The notes under the pieces: generated by a model | Database searches by the model: none | Seen by the model: the letters and a program-made list of their open reading frames with translations, nothing else | Told to the model about the DNA's origin: nothing | In this document: positions 1 through 13,376 of the stretch, in pieces | Layout of the letters: the number at the start of each line of letters is the position of its first letter | How positions within the stretch are numbered: the first letter of the stretch is position 1 | Origin: Pseudoxanthomonas composti | Lineage (GTDB): Bacteria > Pseudomonadota > Gammaproteobacteria > Xanthomonadales > Xanthomonadaceae | Length of the DNA: 64,000 nt | Assembly (NCBI RefSeq): GCF_004122095.1 | Contig: NZ_SAWZ01000009.1 | Span: 101,692 to 165,691, forward strand | Direction of reading: 5' to 3' | Made by a program: the position numbers and the translations under genes

Positions 1-562
1 TGAAGGACAGGCGCGCACCCACCACCGGCGCCACGCCGTCTTCCTTCTCGGTGCCACGGTAGCTGCCGAAGTCGCCCGCCTCGGCGGTCAGCTTGGCGTC
101 GATCTTGGCCCACTCCGCACCGATCTGCAGGCCAGCGGAGAAGTTCTCGTTCTCCACCACCGAGAAATCGTAGATCAGGCTGGCGAGCTGGAAGCGCGTG
201 TCCAGCTGGGCGTAGCTGCCGGCCGGGATGGTGGTGTCGTCGAAGCTCAGGCCTTCGCCCAGGGTCTGGCGGTTGTCTTTCTTGTACTGGAAGTAGTCGA
301 AGATCAGGCGGTTGCGGTTGCTGATGTGCCACACGCCATCCACCCGCGGGGACCACTCGTCCTTGCCGAAGTCGAAGTCCTCGTCGAAGCTCACGTTCTG
401 CCCGAGCAGATCGCCATCGCCACGCAGCCGGCCAGTGCCATCGGCGCTCATCGCGCCCACGCGCAGGGTGAAAGTGTCGTCCACTTCGGCGGCGAAGGCC
501 GGCGATGCGGTCGTGGTCAGGGCCAGCATGGCCAGGGACAGCGTGGTCAGGCGCAGGGTCAT
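1..562 (-). CDS. Outer-membrane beta-barrel protein, 5' part only
   Basis: The gene runs off the left edge, so only about 187 N-terminal residues are visible. The ATG is at 562-560 on the minus strand. The first ~23 residues form a Sec signal peptide (MTLRLTTLSL start, hydrophobic core, cleavage near AFA/AE). The mature part has alternating aromatic and polar residues typical of barrel strands, for example HISNRNRLIFDYFQYKKD and FQLASLIYDFSVVENE, with acidic loops between them. This supports a small porin-like or surface-antigen barrel protein; the exact family cannot be named from the fragment. It is divergent from the ATP synthase operon. Confidence 0.7.
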   Translation of the reverse strand, partial: MTLRLTTLSLAMLALTTTASPAFAAEVDDTFTLRVGAMSADGTGRLRGDGDLLGQNVSFDEDFDFGKDEWSPRVDGVWHISNRNRLIFDYFQYKKDNRQTLGEGLSFDDTTIPAGSYAQLDTRFQLASLIYDFSVVENENFSAGLQIGAEWAKIDAKLTAEAGDFGSYRGTEKEDGVAPVVGARLSF

Positions 563-1187
563 TTCAACAACTCCTCGTAAGCGTGCAGTAAAAAAAACGT
601 TCAGTGGTGGTGCCAGTGGGCACGGACCATGCGCTTGCGAATGTCGAAAGAGGGTGAATCACCGCGTCTGCACGTGCAGGCTGTGGAGTCGGTCACGGGA
701 AGGTCAGCTCAGGCTTGCAGTGGCGCGCAAACGCTGACGAAACTTTCGCCACCATGACAGTCCAAAGCCAGACCACCGCACACGTCGGCGCAGTCTTGCG
801 CACGCCCATGCGTGCGAGAGGAGTGCGCCGTCAGGGACGGGACGCTTTGGATTGTGGTCGCGACGATCCGGCTCGGAAGATCAGCGGCGATAGGCGGAGC
901 CCCGGTGACCCGGGGCTCCGTGAAGAGCCTGCGCAGCGTGCTTCGACGAGGAGTTGTGGGCAGACTCAAGGTCACAGACCGCCGGGTGCGGGGAAAGTTC
1001 AATGAAATCGTTCTCTGCGTTTTCAGGTCCCGCCCAGGCAGGTCTCCTCTCTTGCCGGGGCAAGTTTTCCCAATCCGATCAGACCTTTGTCGGTTGTGGC
1101 GCCGTTTGTCCGCCTGCTATAATTCCGCGGCTCGGAAGAGGCGCAATTTCGCAAGCCTCCCCATCCTCGACAACCCCTGTAAGGTCC
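563..1187. other. Intergenic region between barrel gene and atpI
   Basis: No convincing gene was found in these 625 bases; the short ORFs here lack ribosome-binding sites or recognisable protein features. The right part holds the atp promoter. A perfect hairpin of 10-bp arms (GGAGCCCCGG / CCGGGGCTCC, 896-905 and 910-919) has no T-run, so it is more likely a structural repeat than a terminator. Confidence 0.6.
1094..1123 (+). promoter_or_regulatory. atp operon promoter (extended -10)
   Basis: A perfect TATAAT at 1118-1123 is preceded by TGC, giving an extended -10. A weak -35 (TTGTGG, 1094-1099) lies 18 bp upstream. It is about 65 bp before the atpI start, and no other good promoter is visible before the operon, so this is the likely main start for all nine genes. 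Confidence 0.7.
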
Positions 1188-1562
1188 TTGAACGTCCTGA
1201 ACTCCGTCGCTGCGAGTCGGCGACTGGCACAGCGCGCGATAGCCTGGCAGGCCGGCGCGACCGTGCTGGTGGCGCTGGCTTTCCTGGTCCAGGGACAGGC
1301 TTCTGCCCTGGCCGCGTTGGTCGGCGGCGGGGCGCTTGCACTGGGGACGTGGCTGTCCACGTGGATAGCCCTGGGTGGGGGCGTCAGCTCCGCCGGTGTC
1401 GCCTTGTCGCGACTGGTGGCGGGGATGGTGGCGAAATGGCTGCTGGTGCTGGTCGTGTTCACGATCGCGCTGGGGCTGCTGCGACTGCCGGGGCTCCCGC
1501 TGCTGGTCGGCCTGTGTGCCGCCATGCTGGCGCTGGTGCTCGCCAATACGATTAAGCGATAG
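1188..1562 (+). CDS. atpI: ATP synthase accessory protein AtpI
   Basis: A 124-residue protein with four hydrophobic segments and little soluble mass, in the first position of the atp operon where AtpI belongs. AtpI assists assembly of the c-ring and may help magnesium uptake; this is family knowledge. The TTG at 1188 was chosen because it gives the sequence MNVLNSVAAS seen at family N-termini and follows AAGG at 1181-1184; the reading frame is open far upstream but that part looks non-coding. The stop at 1562 is 9 bases before the chosen atpB start. Confidence 0.8.
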   Translation: MNVLNSVAASRRLAQRAIAWQAGATVLVALAFLVQGQASALAALVGGGALALGTWLSTWIALGGGVSSAGVALSRLVAGMVAKWLLVLVVFTIALGLLRLPGLPLLVGLCAAMLALVLANTIKR

Positions 1563-2741
<1,179 letters not shown>

Positions 2742-2835
2742 GCCCGTTGCGCACGCCGCGCACGCGCGCGGCTTGATCGAACCGCCTGCCGGGCCTTGAG
2801 GCCTGGCGGGTCATGCAATCCGTCGAGGACCCGTC

Positions 2836-3306
2836 ATGAATGTCAACATGACCTTCTTCGGCCAGATGATTTCGTTCGCGATCCTTGTTTGGTTCACGAT
2901 GAAGTTCATTTGGCCGCCGCTCAACGCGGCGCTCGAAGAACGCCAGAAGAAGATCGCCGAAGGCCTCGCCGCCGCCGACCGCAGCCAGAAAGATCTGGCC
3001 AATGCGCAGGAAAAGGCGAACGAGGCACTGAAGGAAGCCCGCATCAAGGCCAACGAGATCATCGATCAGGCCCACGCGCGCGCCAATCAGATCGTCGAAG
3101 CCGCCAAGAACGAAGCCGTCGCCGAAGCGAACCGGCAGAAGGACCTGGCGCTGGCCGAGATCGAGGCGTCCACCACCCGTGCCCGCGAGGAGCTGCGTTC
3201 GCAGGTCTCGGCGCTGGCCGTGTCCGGTGCCGAGAAGCTGCTCAAGCGCGAGATCGATGCCGGTGCCCACAAGGCGCTGCTCGACGAGCTCGCCGCCCAG
3301 CTCTGA
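2836..3306 (+). CDS. atpF: F0 ATP synthase subunit b
   Basis: A 156-residue peripheral-stalk protein: one N-terminal membrane helix (about residues 5-25), then a long charged, alanine-rich coiled coil that dimerises and reaches delta on F1. Length matches the proteobacterial family. It starts 94 bases after atpE and ends 17 bases before atpH. The family role is to hold the stator; nothing unusual is seen. Confidence 0.95.
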   Translation: MNVNMTFFGQMISFAILVWFTMKFIWPPLNAALEERQKKIAEGLAAADRSQKDLANAQEKANEALKEARIKANEIIDQAHARANQIVEAAKNEAVAEANRQKDLALAEIEASTTRAREELRSQVSALAVSGAEKLLKREIDAGAHKALLDELAAQL

Positions 3307-3323
3307 AACGGATGATCTGATCG

Positions 3324-3851
3324 ATGAGCCAGGCTCTCACCTTCGCCCGACCCTACGCCCGTGCCGCCTTTTCGACGGCGCGCGAGGAGAACCAGCTGGC
3401 GGCCTGGTCCGCGGCCCTTGGGTTTTCCGCCCAGGTGGCTGCCGACCCCAAGGTCGCTTCGCTGCTGCTCAACCCGACCCTGACCCAGGAGCAGGCCGTG
3501 GCGCTGCTGTCGCCGCAGGGCGCCAGCGCTTCGCAGTCGCGCTTCCTGACGGTGTTGGCCGAGGCGCGGCGCCTGCCGCTGCTGCCGGAGATCGCCGGCC
3601 TGTTCGACCAGCTCAAGGCCGAGGCCGAGCGCGTGGTCCGGGCCAAGGTGACCTCCGCTTCGGCCCTGCCGGAGGGCGAGCTGGAGGTCATCAAGGCCGC
3701 CCTGGCACGCCGCTTCGGCCGCGAGGTCGAAGTGGAGACGGCCGTGGATGCCTCGCTGATCGGCGGTGCGGTGATCGATGCCGGCGATGTGGTCATCGAC
3801 GGCTCGCTCAGGGGCAAGCTCGATCGCCTGCAGACGGCGCTGGCAAGTTAA
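3324..3851 (+). CDS. atpH: F1 ATP synthase subunit delta
   Basis: A 175-residue soluble stalk protein that links subunit b to the top of the alpha3beta3 head. It has the family N-terminus (TFARPYARAAF) and the C-terminal signature region with DASLIGGAVIDAGDVVIDGS. The start is spaced for translation after atpF. Confidence 0.95.
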   Translation: MSQALTFARPYARAAFSTAREENQLAAWSAALGFSAQVAADPKVASLLLNPTLTQEQAVALLSPQGASASQSRFLTVLAEARRLPLLPEIAGLFDQLKAEAERVVRAKVTSASALPEGELEVIKAALARRFGREVEVETAVDASLIGGAVIDAGDVVIDGSLRGKLDRLQTALAS

Positions 3852-3861
3852 TCAAGCAATC

Positions 3862-3893
3862 GTAGGGCGGGCAGTGGTCCGCCATCACGTACG
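3862..3893. repeat. Short palindromic repeat, GTAGGGCGG family
   Basis: GTAGGGCGGGCAGTGGTCC is followed by GCC and an imperfect return arm between atpH and atpA. Related copies occur at 13401-13418 (GTAGGGCGGGTCGCGACC) and, in reverse orientation, at 13509-13532 (GGCGGATCACGATCCGCC then CTAC). The pattern is that of a REP-type dispersed palindrome. Confidence 0.5.
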
Positions 3894-3926
3894 GCAGGCC
3901 CCACGCCCGCCAACCAGGAAACCAAC

Positions 3927-5474
<1,548 letters not shown>

Positions 5475-5484
5475 TTCGGTAGCC

Positions 5485-5575
5485 GGGATTCGGGATTCGG
5501 GTTTAGGCATTAGGGATTCGCAGGTGCGGGGCTCGGGTGGCGTAGGCCAATCCCGAATCCCGAATCCCGAATCCC
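5485..5575. repeat. Inverted GGGATTC repeat between atpA and atpG
   Basis: The left arm (5485-5501) has tandem GGGATTC units; the right arm (about 5549-5575) has four tandem AATCCCG-type units in inverse orientation, separated by a ~48-base loop. The arms can form a large hairpin inside the atp message. Arrays of this heptamer are known as dispersed elements in xanthomonads; its role here is unknown. Confidence 0.75.
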
Positions 5576-5595
5576 GCGAGCGAAGCGAGAAAAAG

Positions 5596-6459
5596 ATGGC
5601 AGGCGGACGCGAAATCAAAACCAAGATCAAGAGCGTGCAGAACACCCGCAAGGTGACGCGCGCGCTGGAGATGGTCTCGGCCTCCAAGATCCGCAAGGCG
5701 CAGGACCGCATGAAGACCTCGCGCCCCTATGCCAAGGCGATGCGCCAGGTCATCGGCCACCTGGCCCAGGCCAACACCGAGTTCCAGCACCCGTTCCTGG
5801 TGGAGCGCGAGCAGGTCAAGCGCGTGGGCTACATCGTGGTCTCCTCCGACCGCGGCCTGGCCGGCGGCCTGAACAACAACCTGTTCCGCAAGATGCTGGG
5901 CGAGGTGCGCGGCTGGCAGGACAAGGGCGCCGAGATCGACGTGGTCACCATCGGTCAGAAGGCTTCGGCCTTTTTCCGCCGCATCGACGTCAACATGGTC
6001 GGCAGCGTCACCCACCTGGGCGATGCGCCGCACATCGAGCAGCTGATCGGCGTGATCCAGGTGATGCTGGAAGCCTACGAAGCCGGCAAGGTGGACCGCG
6101 TGTACGTGGTCTACAACCACTTCGTGAACACCATGAGCCAGAAGGCGTCCTTCGACCAGCTGCTGCCGCTGCCGCCGGCCGAGGGCGGCGCGCCCAAGCA
6201 CGACTGGGACTACATCTACGAACCGGACGCCAAGACCGTGCTGGAGCACGTGCTGGTGCGTTACGTGGAGTCGCTGGTGTACCAGGCGGTGCTGGAGAAC
6301 GTGGCCTCCGAGCACGCCGCGCGCATGGTGGCGATGAAGGCCGCCAGCGACAACGCCAGCAAGATGATCGGCACGCTGCAACTGGTCTACAACAAGGCCC
6401 GCCAGGCGGCGATCACCCAGGAAATCTCGGAAATCGTCGGCGGCGCCGCGGCGATCTGA
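5596..6459 (+). CDS. atpG: F1 ATP synthase subunit gamma
   Basis: The 287-residue central rotor shaft. The N-terminus [20 protein letters not shown] and the C-terminal [16 protein letters not shown] helix (here [19 protein letters not shown]) are family signatures. The ATG at 5596 follows GAGAAAAAG at 5587-5595. The open frame extends 24 codons upstream into the GGGATTC repeat, but those residues are repeat-derived and absent from the family. Confidence 0.97.
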   Translation: MAGGREIKTKIKSVQNTRKVTRALEMVSASKIRKAQDRMKTSRPYAKAMRQVIGHLAQANTEFQHPFLVEREQVKRVGYIVVSSDRGLAGGLNNNLFRKMLGEVRGWQDKGAEIDVVTIGQKASAFFRRIDVNMVGSVTHLGDAPHIEQLIGVIQVMLEAYEAGKVDRVYVVYNHFVNTMSQKASFDQLLPLPPAEGGAPKHDWDYIYEPDAKTVLEHVLVRYVESLVYQAVLENVASEHAARMVAMKAASDNASKMIGTLQLVYNKARQAAITQEISEIVGGAAAI

Positions 6460-6550
6460 CGAGTCAGAAGTTTCGGACGGCTGCGGCGCGCCGCGTGTCG
6501 TCCACCCGAAAATACAACGGCGATCGGTCGCCAAACATTTCAGAGTCTAG

Positions 6551-7969
<1,419 letters not shown>

Positions 7970-7976
7970 AGGGCCA

Positions 7977-8055
7977 GGAACGAGTGAAGAGGAACGAGAA
8001 ACGAGTCTCGGTCTGAAACTTCCACTCGTTCCTCGTTTCTCGTTCCTCGTTCCTC
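7977..8055. repeat. GGAACGAG inverted repeat, copy 1
   Basis: The left arm has GGAACGAG and GAACGAGAAACGAG units; the right arm has CTCGTTCCTCGTTTCTCG units, in the atpD-atpC gap. It can fold into a long imperfect hairpin. Other copies are at 8613-8706, 14299-14490 (split) and 19177-19290. Confidence 0.85.
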
Positions 8056-8070
8056 TAGAAGAGAGTCACC

Positions 8071-8496
8071 ATGGCAAGCACCATCCGTTGCGACATCGTC
8101 AGCGCCGAGCAGGAGATCTACCACGGTGAAGCCACCCTGGTGGTCGCCACCGGCGAGTTGGGCGAGCTGGGCATTGCGCCCAAGCATGCGCCGCTGATCA
8201 CGCGCCTGAAGCCGGGCAAGGTTGTGGTGACCACGGCCGCGGGCGAGCACCTGGATTTCGCCATCTCCGGCGGCATCCTGGAGGTGCAGCCGCAGGTGGT
8301 GACGGTGCTGGCCGACACCGCGATCCGCGCGCAGGACATCGACGAGGCCAAGGTCAAGGCCGCCAAGGAAGAGGCTGAGCGCCTGCTGGCCAACCGCGGC
8401 GAGACGGTGGACGTGGCCAAGGCCCAGCAGCAGCTCACCGAAGCCCTGGTGCAGCTGCAGGCGCTGGAGCGCCTGCGTAAGAACCTCAAGCACTGA
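8071..8496 (+). CDS. atpC: F1 ATP synthase subunit epsilon
   Basis: A 141-residue subunit of the central stalk that couples F1 to the c-ring and inhibits ATP hydrolysis. The N-terminal beta-sandwich ([28 protein letters not shown]) and the C-terminal two-helix domain ([18 protein letters not shown]) are both intact. The ATG follows AGAAGAGAG. It is the last gene of the operon and is followed by a strong terminator. Its first nine codons recur in diverged form at 8721-8748. Confidence 0.96.
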   Translation: MASTIRCDIVSAEQEIYHGEATLVVATGELGELGIAPKHAPLITRLKPGKVVVTTAAGEHLDFAISGGILEVQPQVVTVLADTAIRAQDIDEAKVKAAKEEAERLLANRGETVDVAKAQQQLTEALVQLQALERLRKNLKH

Positions 8497-8519
8497 GCGC
8501 CTGCTGACGCGACACGAAG

Positions 8520-8549
8520 ACGCCGGCCTTGCGCCGGCGTTTTCGTTTC
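8520..8549 (+). terminator. Intrinsic terminator of the atp operon
   Basis: The 8-bp stem ACGCCGGC / GCCGGCGT (8520-8527 and 8533-8540) with a 5-base loop is followed by TTTTCGTTTCT. It lies 24 bases after atpC. Confidence 0.93.
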
Positions 8550-8577
8550 TAGCGCTGCCGTCGACACCGTCGTGAGG

Positions 8578-8748
8578 GCCAAGAAGATGGCTGAGAAGGC
8601 CTGAAGGGGCCAGGAACGAGTGGAGAGGAACGAGAAACGAGTCTCGGTCTGAAGCTTTCACTCGTTCCTCGTTCCTCGTTCCTCGTTCCTCGTTCCTCGT
8701 TTCTCCATAAGAGAAGAACGATGGCGAGCACCATCCGTTGCGACATCG
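8578..8748 (+). pseudogene. Relic copy of the atpD 3' end, spacer and atpC 5' end
   Basis: This stretch repeats 7943-8098: the last codons of atpD with stop (AKKMAEKA), the GGAACGAG inverted repeat, and the ATG plus nine codons of atpC (MASTIRCDI). It is not identical: GCA became GCG in codon 2, the spacer before the ATG differs, and the repeat has extra CTCGTTC units. After the ninth codon the similarity stops, and the frame ends at 8810 after 29 codons. Similarity may extend a little upstream (CCGTCG shared at about 8567). It lies after the atp terminator and is probably silent. Confidence 0.85.
8613..8706. repeat. GGAACGAG inverted repeat, copy 2
   Basis: This is the copy of the atpD-atpC spacer element inside the relic duplication. 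The right arm is expanded to five CTCGTTCC-type units plus CTCGTTTC, so the arms of this family vary in unit number. Confidence 0.85.
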
Positions 8749-8800
8749 ACACCATTGCGCGGCGTCGGCGAGGGCGGCCCCCGGGGCGCGGGCCAGATGC

Positions 8801-9208
8801 TCAGCGGTAGACCAGGTGCCGGCCCAGGAAAAAGCTCACCACCGCCAGTCCGCCTTCCACCAGCGGCTTGGCCAGCCAGGCCAGGCGCAGGCCGAGCTCG
8901 GCCTCCACGCGCAGCATCAGCCAGGTGCTGATCACGGTCATGACCAGCCACATCGCCAGGAAGCGGGCGAAGCGCGACCAGCCCAGGCGCGCGGCGCCCT
9001 GCGCATCGGCGAAGGTATAGCGCCCGTTGAGCCAGAAGCCGAGCAGGGCGCCGCACACCCGTCCACTCACGTTGGCCGCACTGGCCGGCACGCCCAGCGC
9101 GCTCAGGCCGACGAAGGCGGCCCAGTCCACCAGCAGCTGCAGTCCACCGATCACGGCGAAGCTGGAGCCCTGGCGCAGCAGGCGCGAATGCAGGAGGCGC
9201 GATGGCAT
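8801..9208 (-). CDS. GtrA-family membrane flippase-like protein
   Basis: A 135-residue protein with four membrane segments and the GtrA pattern (FAVIGGLQLLVDW near the start, GFWLNGRYTF in the middle, FFLGRHLVYR at the end). GtrA proteins are thought to flip undecaprenyl-phosphate-linked sugars for O-antigen, teichoic acid or glycan decoration. It is divergent from the adjacent GtrB-like glycosyltransferase, 72 bases away. Its 3' end meets the atpD/atpC relic. Confidence 0.85.
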   Translation of the reverse strand: MPSRLLHSRLLRQGSSFAVIGGLQLLVDWAAFVGLSALGVPASAANVSGRVCGALLGFWLNGRYTFADAQGAARLGWSRFARFLAMWLVMTVISTWLMLRVEAELGLRLAWLAKPLVEGGLAVVSFFLGRHLVYR

Positions 9209-9280
9209 GGGTGAGATTGTAGCGGGATGCCTGTGCGCGGCCCTGTAAGATCTGCGCCTGATTCAGTCCATGGAGTTCCC

Positions 9281-10219
9281 GTGCGCGTCGCGGTTCTGAT
9301 TCCCTGCCACAACGAGGCCACCACCATCGGCAAGGTGGTGCGCGATTTCAGGGCCGCGCTTCCCCAGGCGGACATCTGGGTCTTCGACAACGCCAGCACC
9401 GACGACACCACGGCGATCGCATTGCGCGAAGGCGCGCAGGTGCGCCCGGTCGCGGCCAAGGGCAAGGGCAACGTGGTGCGCGCGATGTTCCGCGACGTCG
9501 ACGCCGACGTGTATGTCATGGTCGATGGCGATGACACGTATCCGGCGCAGGCGGTAGCGCCGCTGCTGGCCGACGTGATCGCCGGGCGCGCGGACATGGT
9601 GGTGGGCACGCGCCTGGACTCGCACGAAGCGGCCTCGTTCCGTCGCTTTCACGGCGTCGGCAACCAACTGGTGCGCCGCTGCGTGGCCATGCTGTTCGGC
9701 AGCCCGGTGCGGGATGTGCTCTCGGGCTACCGGGTGTTCTCGCGACGCTTCGTCAAGTCGATGCCGGTGTTGTCCAAGGGCTTCGAGATCGAGACCGAAA
9801 TGACGGTCTTCGCGCTCGGCAACGGCTTCGTGCTGGCCGAGCATCCCATCGCCTACGGCGTGCGGCCGGAAGGCAGCGAATCCAAGCTGAGCACCTATCG
9901 CGATGGCGTGCGCGTGCTCAAGACCGTGCTGTTCCTTTTCAAGGACATGCGGCCACTACTGTTCTTTGGCGGGATTGCCGCGGTGCTGGCGCTGGCCGGC
10001 CTGGCCTTCGGCAGCATCGTGATCGCCGAATTCAGCCGCACCGGCCTGGTCACCCATCCTTCCACCGCGGTGCTGGCCGTGGCGCTGACTTTGGTGGGCA
10101 TGGTCTCGCTGGCGACGGGGCTGATCCTGGATACGGTCAACCGCCGCGCCAATGAGATCCAGCGGCTGATCACCGATCAGCTGCTGGGGCAGCGCGGGCC
10201 TGCGGGCACAGCGCGCTGA
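9281..10219 (+). CDS. GtrB/DPM1-like family 2 glycosyltransferase
   Basis: A 312-residue enzyme expected to transfer a sugar from a nucleotide donor to a polyprenyl phosphate on the cytoplasmic face. The GT2 fold starts at residue 3 (VAVLIPCHNEATTIG), with the metal-binding DGDDTYP motif and the acceptor-region GYRVFSRRF. Two C-terminal membrane helices follow, as in GtrB. GTG 9281 was chosen because TGGAG lies five bases upstream; the earlier in-frame start has no such site. A TAAGAT -10-like hexamer is at 9245-9250. Its 3' end overlaps the convergent downstream gene by 50 bp. Confidence 0.85.
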   Translation: MRVAVLIPCHNEATTIGKVVRDFRAALPQADIWVFDNASTDDTTAIALREGAQVRPVAAKGKGNVVRAMFRDVDADVYVMVDGDDTYPAQAVAPLLADVIAGRADMVVGTRLDSHEAASFRRFHGVGNQLVRRCVAMLFGSPVRDVLSGYRVFSRRFVKSMPVLSKGFEIETEMTVFALGNGFVLAEHPIAYGVRPEGSESKLSTYRDGVRVLKTVLFLFKDMRPLLFFGGIAAVLALAGLAFGSIVIAEFSRTGLVTHPSTAVLAVALTLVGMVSLATGLILDTVNRRANEIQRLITDQLLGQRGPAGTAR

Positions 10220-11762
10220 CCTCTTGCACGCGCTGCAGCGGGCATAGCTCCACCGGCCGAAGCGAATCGCTGACCGGCTGGCACGGGCCCTGCTGGGCAA
10301 GGCCGTAGTGGGTGTACTCGGTGGCGACCGGGTCTTCCAGGTCGGTCCGGGTTTCCCGCAGCAGGTAGAACGGCCCGCGGTGTTGGGCGATGCGCGCCTC
10401 GGCGTCCGCTTGCAAGGCGGTGCAGGTCTGCGGACGCATGAAGTTGTTGGCGATGGAGATCGCCGGCACCGACGGCGGCAGGAAGGCCACGGCATGCCCC
10501 AGCGGCGAGGTGCTGGAGATGATCACCATGGCGTCCGGTTCTATGGACGGGAAGCGCACCTGGACCATCGGCGTGGTGAACGGATGGCTGCGTCCCCAGC
10601 CGGGCCGCTTGGTCAGGCCGATCACCAGCGCCAGTCCGACGATCAGGACGAAACGCGGCCAACGCTTGGGCAGATAGGCGCTGGCCGCGCCCGCCAGCGC
10701 GACCGCGCACAGCAGCTCGACGGCGATCAGGTAGCGGTAGATGCCGTACAGCCTGGTCCACATCGCCAGGGTGACCACGCTGAACAGCAACAGCAGGCCG
10801 ACATCGCGCCAGGGCTGCTGACGCCTGCGCTGCAGGAACACGCTCAGGCCCAGCGACAGCAGGCCCAGCAGGATGCGCGGATCGGCCAGCCTGGCTTCGG
10901 AGAACAGGAAGCCGCGCTTGGTGAAATGAAACACCGTCAGCCAGGCGTCCAGCCCATGCGGGATGAAACGGGCGTCGTTGTAGGCCACCGCCTGCGCGTA
11001 CGGGGACTGGAACACCTGGTTGAAGTAGGGAAACAGCGGATTGCCGAAGGTCTGCCACAGCACCCAGGCCCAGGGGCCCGCAGTCAGCACACCGCCGAGC
11101 ACCCCGCCAAGCGCCAGGGCCAGTGCGCGCAGCGGCGCCCGGCGCCACGGGCCGGCCAGCAGGGCCACCGCCGCCAGCGCGACGCAGTAGATGATGCCGG
11201 TCAGCTTCAGGCCGGTCGCCAGGCCCAGGATCAGGCCGGCCGGCAGCCAGGTCTTCCACAGACTGGCATCGGCGCGCGTGCGCAGCACCCACCAGAGCGC
11301 ACCGGTGGCGCCGGCGGCGATGATGGCATCGTTGAAGGTGGAGCCGACGCTGGGACCGACGGCCGCGCCGGTCAGCGCCAACACCGCAGTGAGCGCCAGC
11401 CGCCAGCGGCTGGACGCCTGCGGCCAGCAGCGGTCCAGGATGCGCAGGGCGAAGAACAGCGCCAGCAGCGAGGGCAGGCACAGCCAGCAGGCGATCAGCC
11501 AGCCGGGCCAGCCGGCGTGGACCATCCACACGAAGGGCAGGTCGGTCGCCGGGTTGTGCCAGGTCTGCAGCTGCGCGGCGGCGATGTCCTGGTCCAGGCG
11601 TCCCTGCAGCAAAGCAGAACCGGTATAGAGATGGTAGTTGCGCAGATCCCAGTTGCGGTCCTGGCCGTTGACCAGCGCGGTCAGCAGGGTCAGCAGCGTG
11701 GCCAGGGCCAGGGTGAACTTCCAGGACAGGGCCGGGGTGGTATGCGGTCGGGGCGCGGACAA
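10170..11762 (-). CDS. Polytopic membrane protein, possible GT-C glycosyltransferase
   Basis: A ~530-residue protein with about ten or more hydrophobic segments. It has an early [18 protein letters not shown] segment with acidic and aromatic residues after the first helix, and [13 protein letters not shown] in mid-protein, both reminiscent of lipid-sugar-dependent GT-C enzymes. Next to GtrA- and GtrB-like genes it fits the third, sugar-specific partner (GtrC position). The TTG at 11762 is chosen because AGGA lies eight bases upstream; the frame is open further 5' but would run into glmU. The exact family and sugar are unknown. Confidence 0.65.
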   Translation of the reverse strand: MSAPRPHTTPALSWKFTLALATLLTLLTALVNGQDRNWDLRNYHLYTGSALLQGRLDQDIAAAQLQTWHNPATDLPFVWMVHAGWPGWLIACWLCLPSLLALFFALRILDRCWPQASSRWRLALTAVLALTGAAVGPSVGSTFNDAIIAAGATGALWWVLRTRADASLWKTWLPAGLILGLATGLKLTGIIYCVALAAVALLAGPWRRAPLRALALALGGVLGGVLTAGPWAWVLWQTFGNPLFPYFNQVFQSPYAQAVAYNDARFIPHGLDAWLTVFHFTKRGFLFSEARLADPRILLGLLSLGLSVFLQRRRQQPWRDVGLLLLFSVVTLAMWTRLYGIYRYLIAVELLCAVALAGAASAYLPKRWPRFVLIVGLALVIGLTKRPGWGRSHPFTTPMVQVRFPSIEPDAMVIISSTSPLGHAVAFLPPSVPAISIANNFMRPQTCTALQADAEARIAQHRGPFYLLRETRTDLEDPVATEYTHYGLAQQGPCQPVSDSLRPVELCPLQRVQEVSALCPQARAAPAADR

Positions 11763-11848
11763 ATCGGTCTTCCTTGAGCGGGCGGCACGGAGCCGGGGAT
11801 TATCGCAGGCCGTCTCCGCCACGGCGCGGGCGCGATCCTCCGACCGAT

Positions 11849-11854
11849 TAGAAT
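11849..11854 (+). promoter_or_regulatory. -10-like element for glmU
   Basis: TAGAAT lies 33 bp upstream of the glmU ATG. The -35 is not recognisable. Confidence 0.45.
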
Positions 11855-11886
11855 TGCCCGCAACGCCATCGACCGACCCGCCCCTC

Positions 11887-13257
11887 ATGACGCTTCCCCT
11901 GCATGTGATCATCCTCGCCGCCGGCGAAGGCAAGCGCATGAAGTCCGCCAAGCCCAAGGTGCTGCAGCCGATCGCGGGCAAGCCGATGCTGGCGCATGTG
12001 ATCGACACGGCCCGTGCGCTGCAGCCGGCGGGCATCCACGTGGTCTATGGCCATGGCGGGGACCAGGTGCAGGCGGCCTTCGCCGATCAGCCCGACCTGC
12101 TCTGGGCCGAGCAGAGCAGGCAACTGGGCACCGGCCATGCCGTGCGCCAGGCCATGCCGAACGTGCCCGATGCCTGCACGGTGCTGGTGCTGTACGGCGA
12201 CGTGCCCTTGCTGCGTGCCGAGACGCTGCTGCGCCTGCTGCACGATCCCGGGCGCCTGGCCGTGCTGGTGGCCGAGCCGGAGGATCCGACCGGCTACGGC
12301 CGCATCGTGCGCGATGCGGCGGGCAAGGTGGCGGCCATCGTCGAACACAAGGACGCCGACGAGCAGACGCGGCGCATCCGCACCGTCAACACCGGCATCC
12401 TGACCACCGAATCGACCGCGATGCGGCGCTGGCTGGCGCAGCTGTCCAACGAGAACGCGCAGGGCGAGTACTACCTGACCGACGTCTTCGCCATGGCTGC
12501 GGCCGAGTTCACCCCGGCCGACCTGGTGGTGGTGGCCGACCCGGTCGAGGCCGAAGGCGCCAACGATCCCTGGCAGCTGGCGCAGCTGGAACGCGCCTGG
12601 CAGCTGCGCGCGGCACGTCAGGTCTGCGCCGACGGCGCGCGCCTGCTGGACCCGGCGCGGTTCGACCTGCGCGGACGCCTTAGCGTAGGGCGCGATGTGC
12701 AGATCGACGTGGATGTCATCATCGAAGGCGAGGTCGAGCTGGCCGACGGCGTGCAGATCGGGCCGTTCGTGCGGCTCAAGGACGTCAAGCTGGGGCCGGG
12801 CACGGAAGTGCGCGCGCATTGCGACTTGGAAGGCGTGGTCACCGAGGGCGCGGTGCAGATCGGTCCGTTCGCGCGCCTGCGGCCGGGCACGGTGCTGGCC
12901 GATGGCGTGCACGTCGGCAACTTCGTGGAGACCAAGAAGGCCGTGCTGGGCGTGGGCACCAAGGCCAACCACCTGACCTATCTGGGCGATACCGTGATCG
13001 GCAGCGGCACGAATGTGGGCGCTGGCACCATCACCTGCAACTATGACGGCATCAACAAGTTCACCACGGTGATCGGCGACAACGTCTTCGTCGGCTCCAA
13101 CTCCGCACTGGTCGCGCCGATCACCATCGGCGATGGCGCCACGCTGGGGGCCGGTTCGGTGGTGACCCGCGACGCACCCGAGGGGAAGCTGACCCTGGCA
13201 CGCGCGCGGCAGACCACGCTGGAAGGCTGGGAACGGCCAAAGAAGAAGCGCAGCTGA
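11887..13257 (+). CDS. glmU: Bifunctional GlcNAc-1-P uridyltransferase / glucosamine-1-P acetyltransferase
   Basis: A 456-residue two-domain enzyme making UDP-GlcNAc for peptidoglycan and lipopolysaccharide. The N-terminal pyrophosphorylase starts [17 protein letters not shown] and contains VLYGDVPLL. The C-terminal left-handed beta-helix acetyltransferase shows hexapeptide repeats (for example [22 protein letters not shown]) and the active-site NCNYDG-like segment (here [11 protein letters not shown]). Length is standard. ATG 11887 is the family start. Confidence 0.97.
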   Translation: MTLPLHVIILAAGEGKRMKSAKPKVLQPIAGKPMLAHVIDTARALQPAGIHVVYGHGGDQVQAAFADQPDLLWAEQSRQLGTGHAVRQAMPNVPDACTVLVLYGDVPLLRAETLLRLLHDPGRLAVLVAEPEDPTGYGRIVRDAAGKVAAIVEHKDADEQTRRIRTVNTGILTTESTAMRRWLAQLSNENAQGEYYLTDVFAMAAAEFTPADLVVVADPVEAEGANDPWQLAQLERAWQLRAARQVCADGARLLDPARFDLRGRLSVGRDVQIDVDVIIEGEVELADGVQIGPFVRLKDVKLGPGTEVRAHCDLEGVVTEGAVQIGPFARLRPGTVLADGVHVGNFVETKKAVLGVGTKANHLTYLGDTVIGSGTNVGAGTITCNYDGINKFTTVIGDNVFVGSNSALVAPITIGDGATLGAGSVVTRDAPEGKLTLARARQTTLEGWERPKKKRS

Positions 13258-13316
13258 GCTGTCGGTAGCGCTGCGGCTCCGGGATGCCGATGCTTAGCTG
13301 CCTGCCGCCGGTTGCT

Positions 13317-13376
13317 GTGGGAGCCGATTCATCTGCGGATGGGGCTTTCCCATGAAAGCCCTTCGTCGCTGAAGCG
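13317..13376. repeat. 60-bp dispersed repeat, copy 1
   Basis: It begins GTGGGAGCCGATTCATC, contains GGGGCTTTCCCATGAAAGCC and ends CGCTGAAGCG. It is nearly identical to 13551-13610. The inner part is self-complementary around TTTCCCATGAAAG. Confidence 0.8.

Noticed and set aside
8721..8810. 29-codon frame starting like atpC
   Set aside because: Only the first nine codons match atpC; the rest is Arg/Pro-rich and it belongs to the relic duplication.
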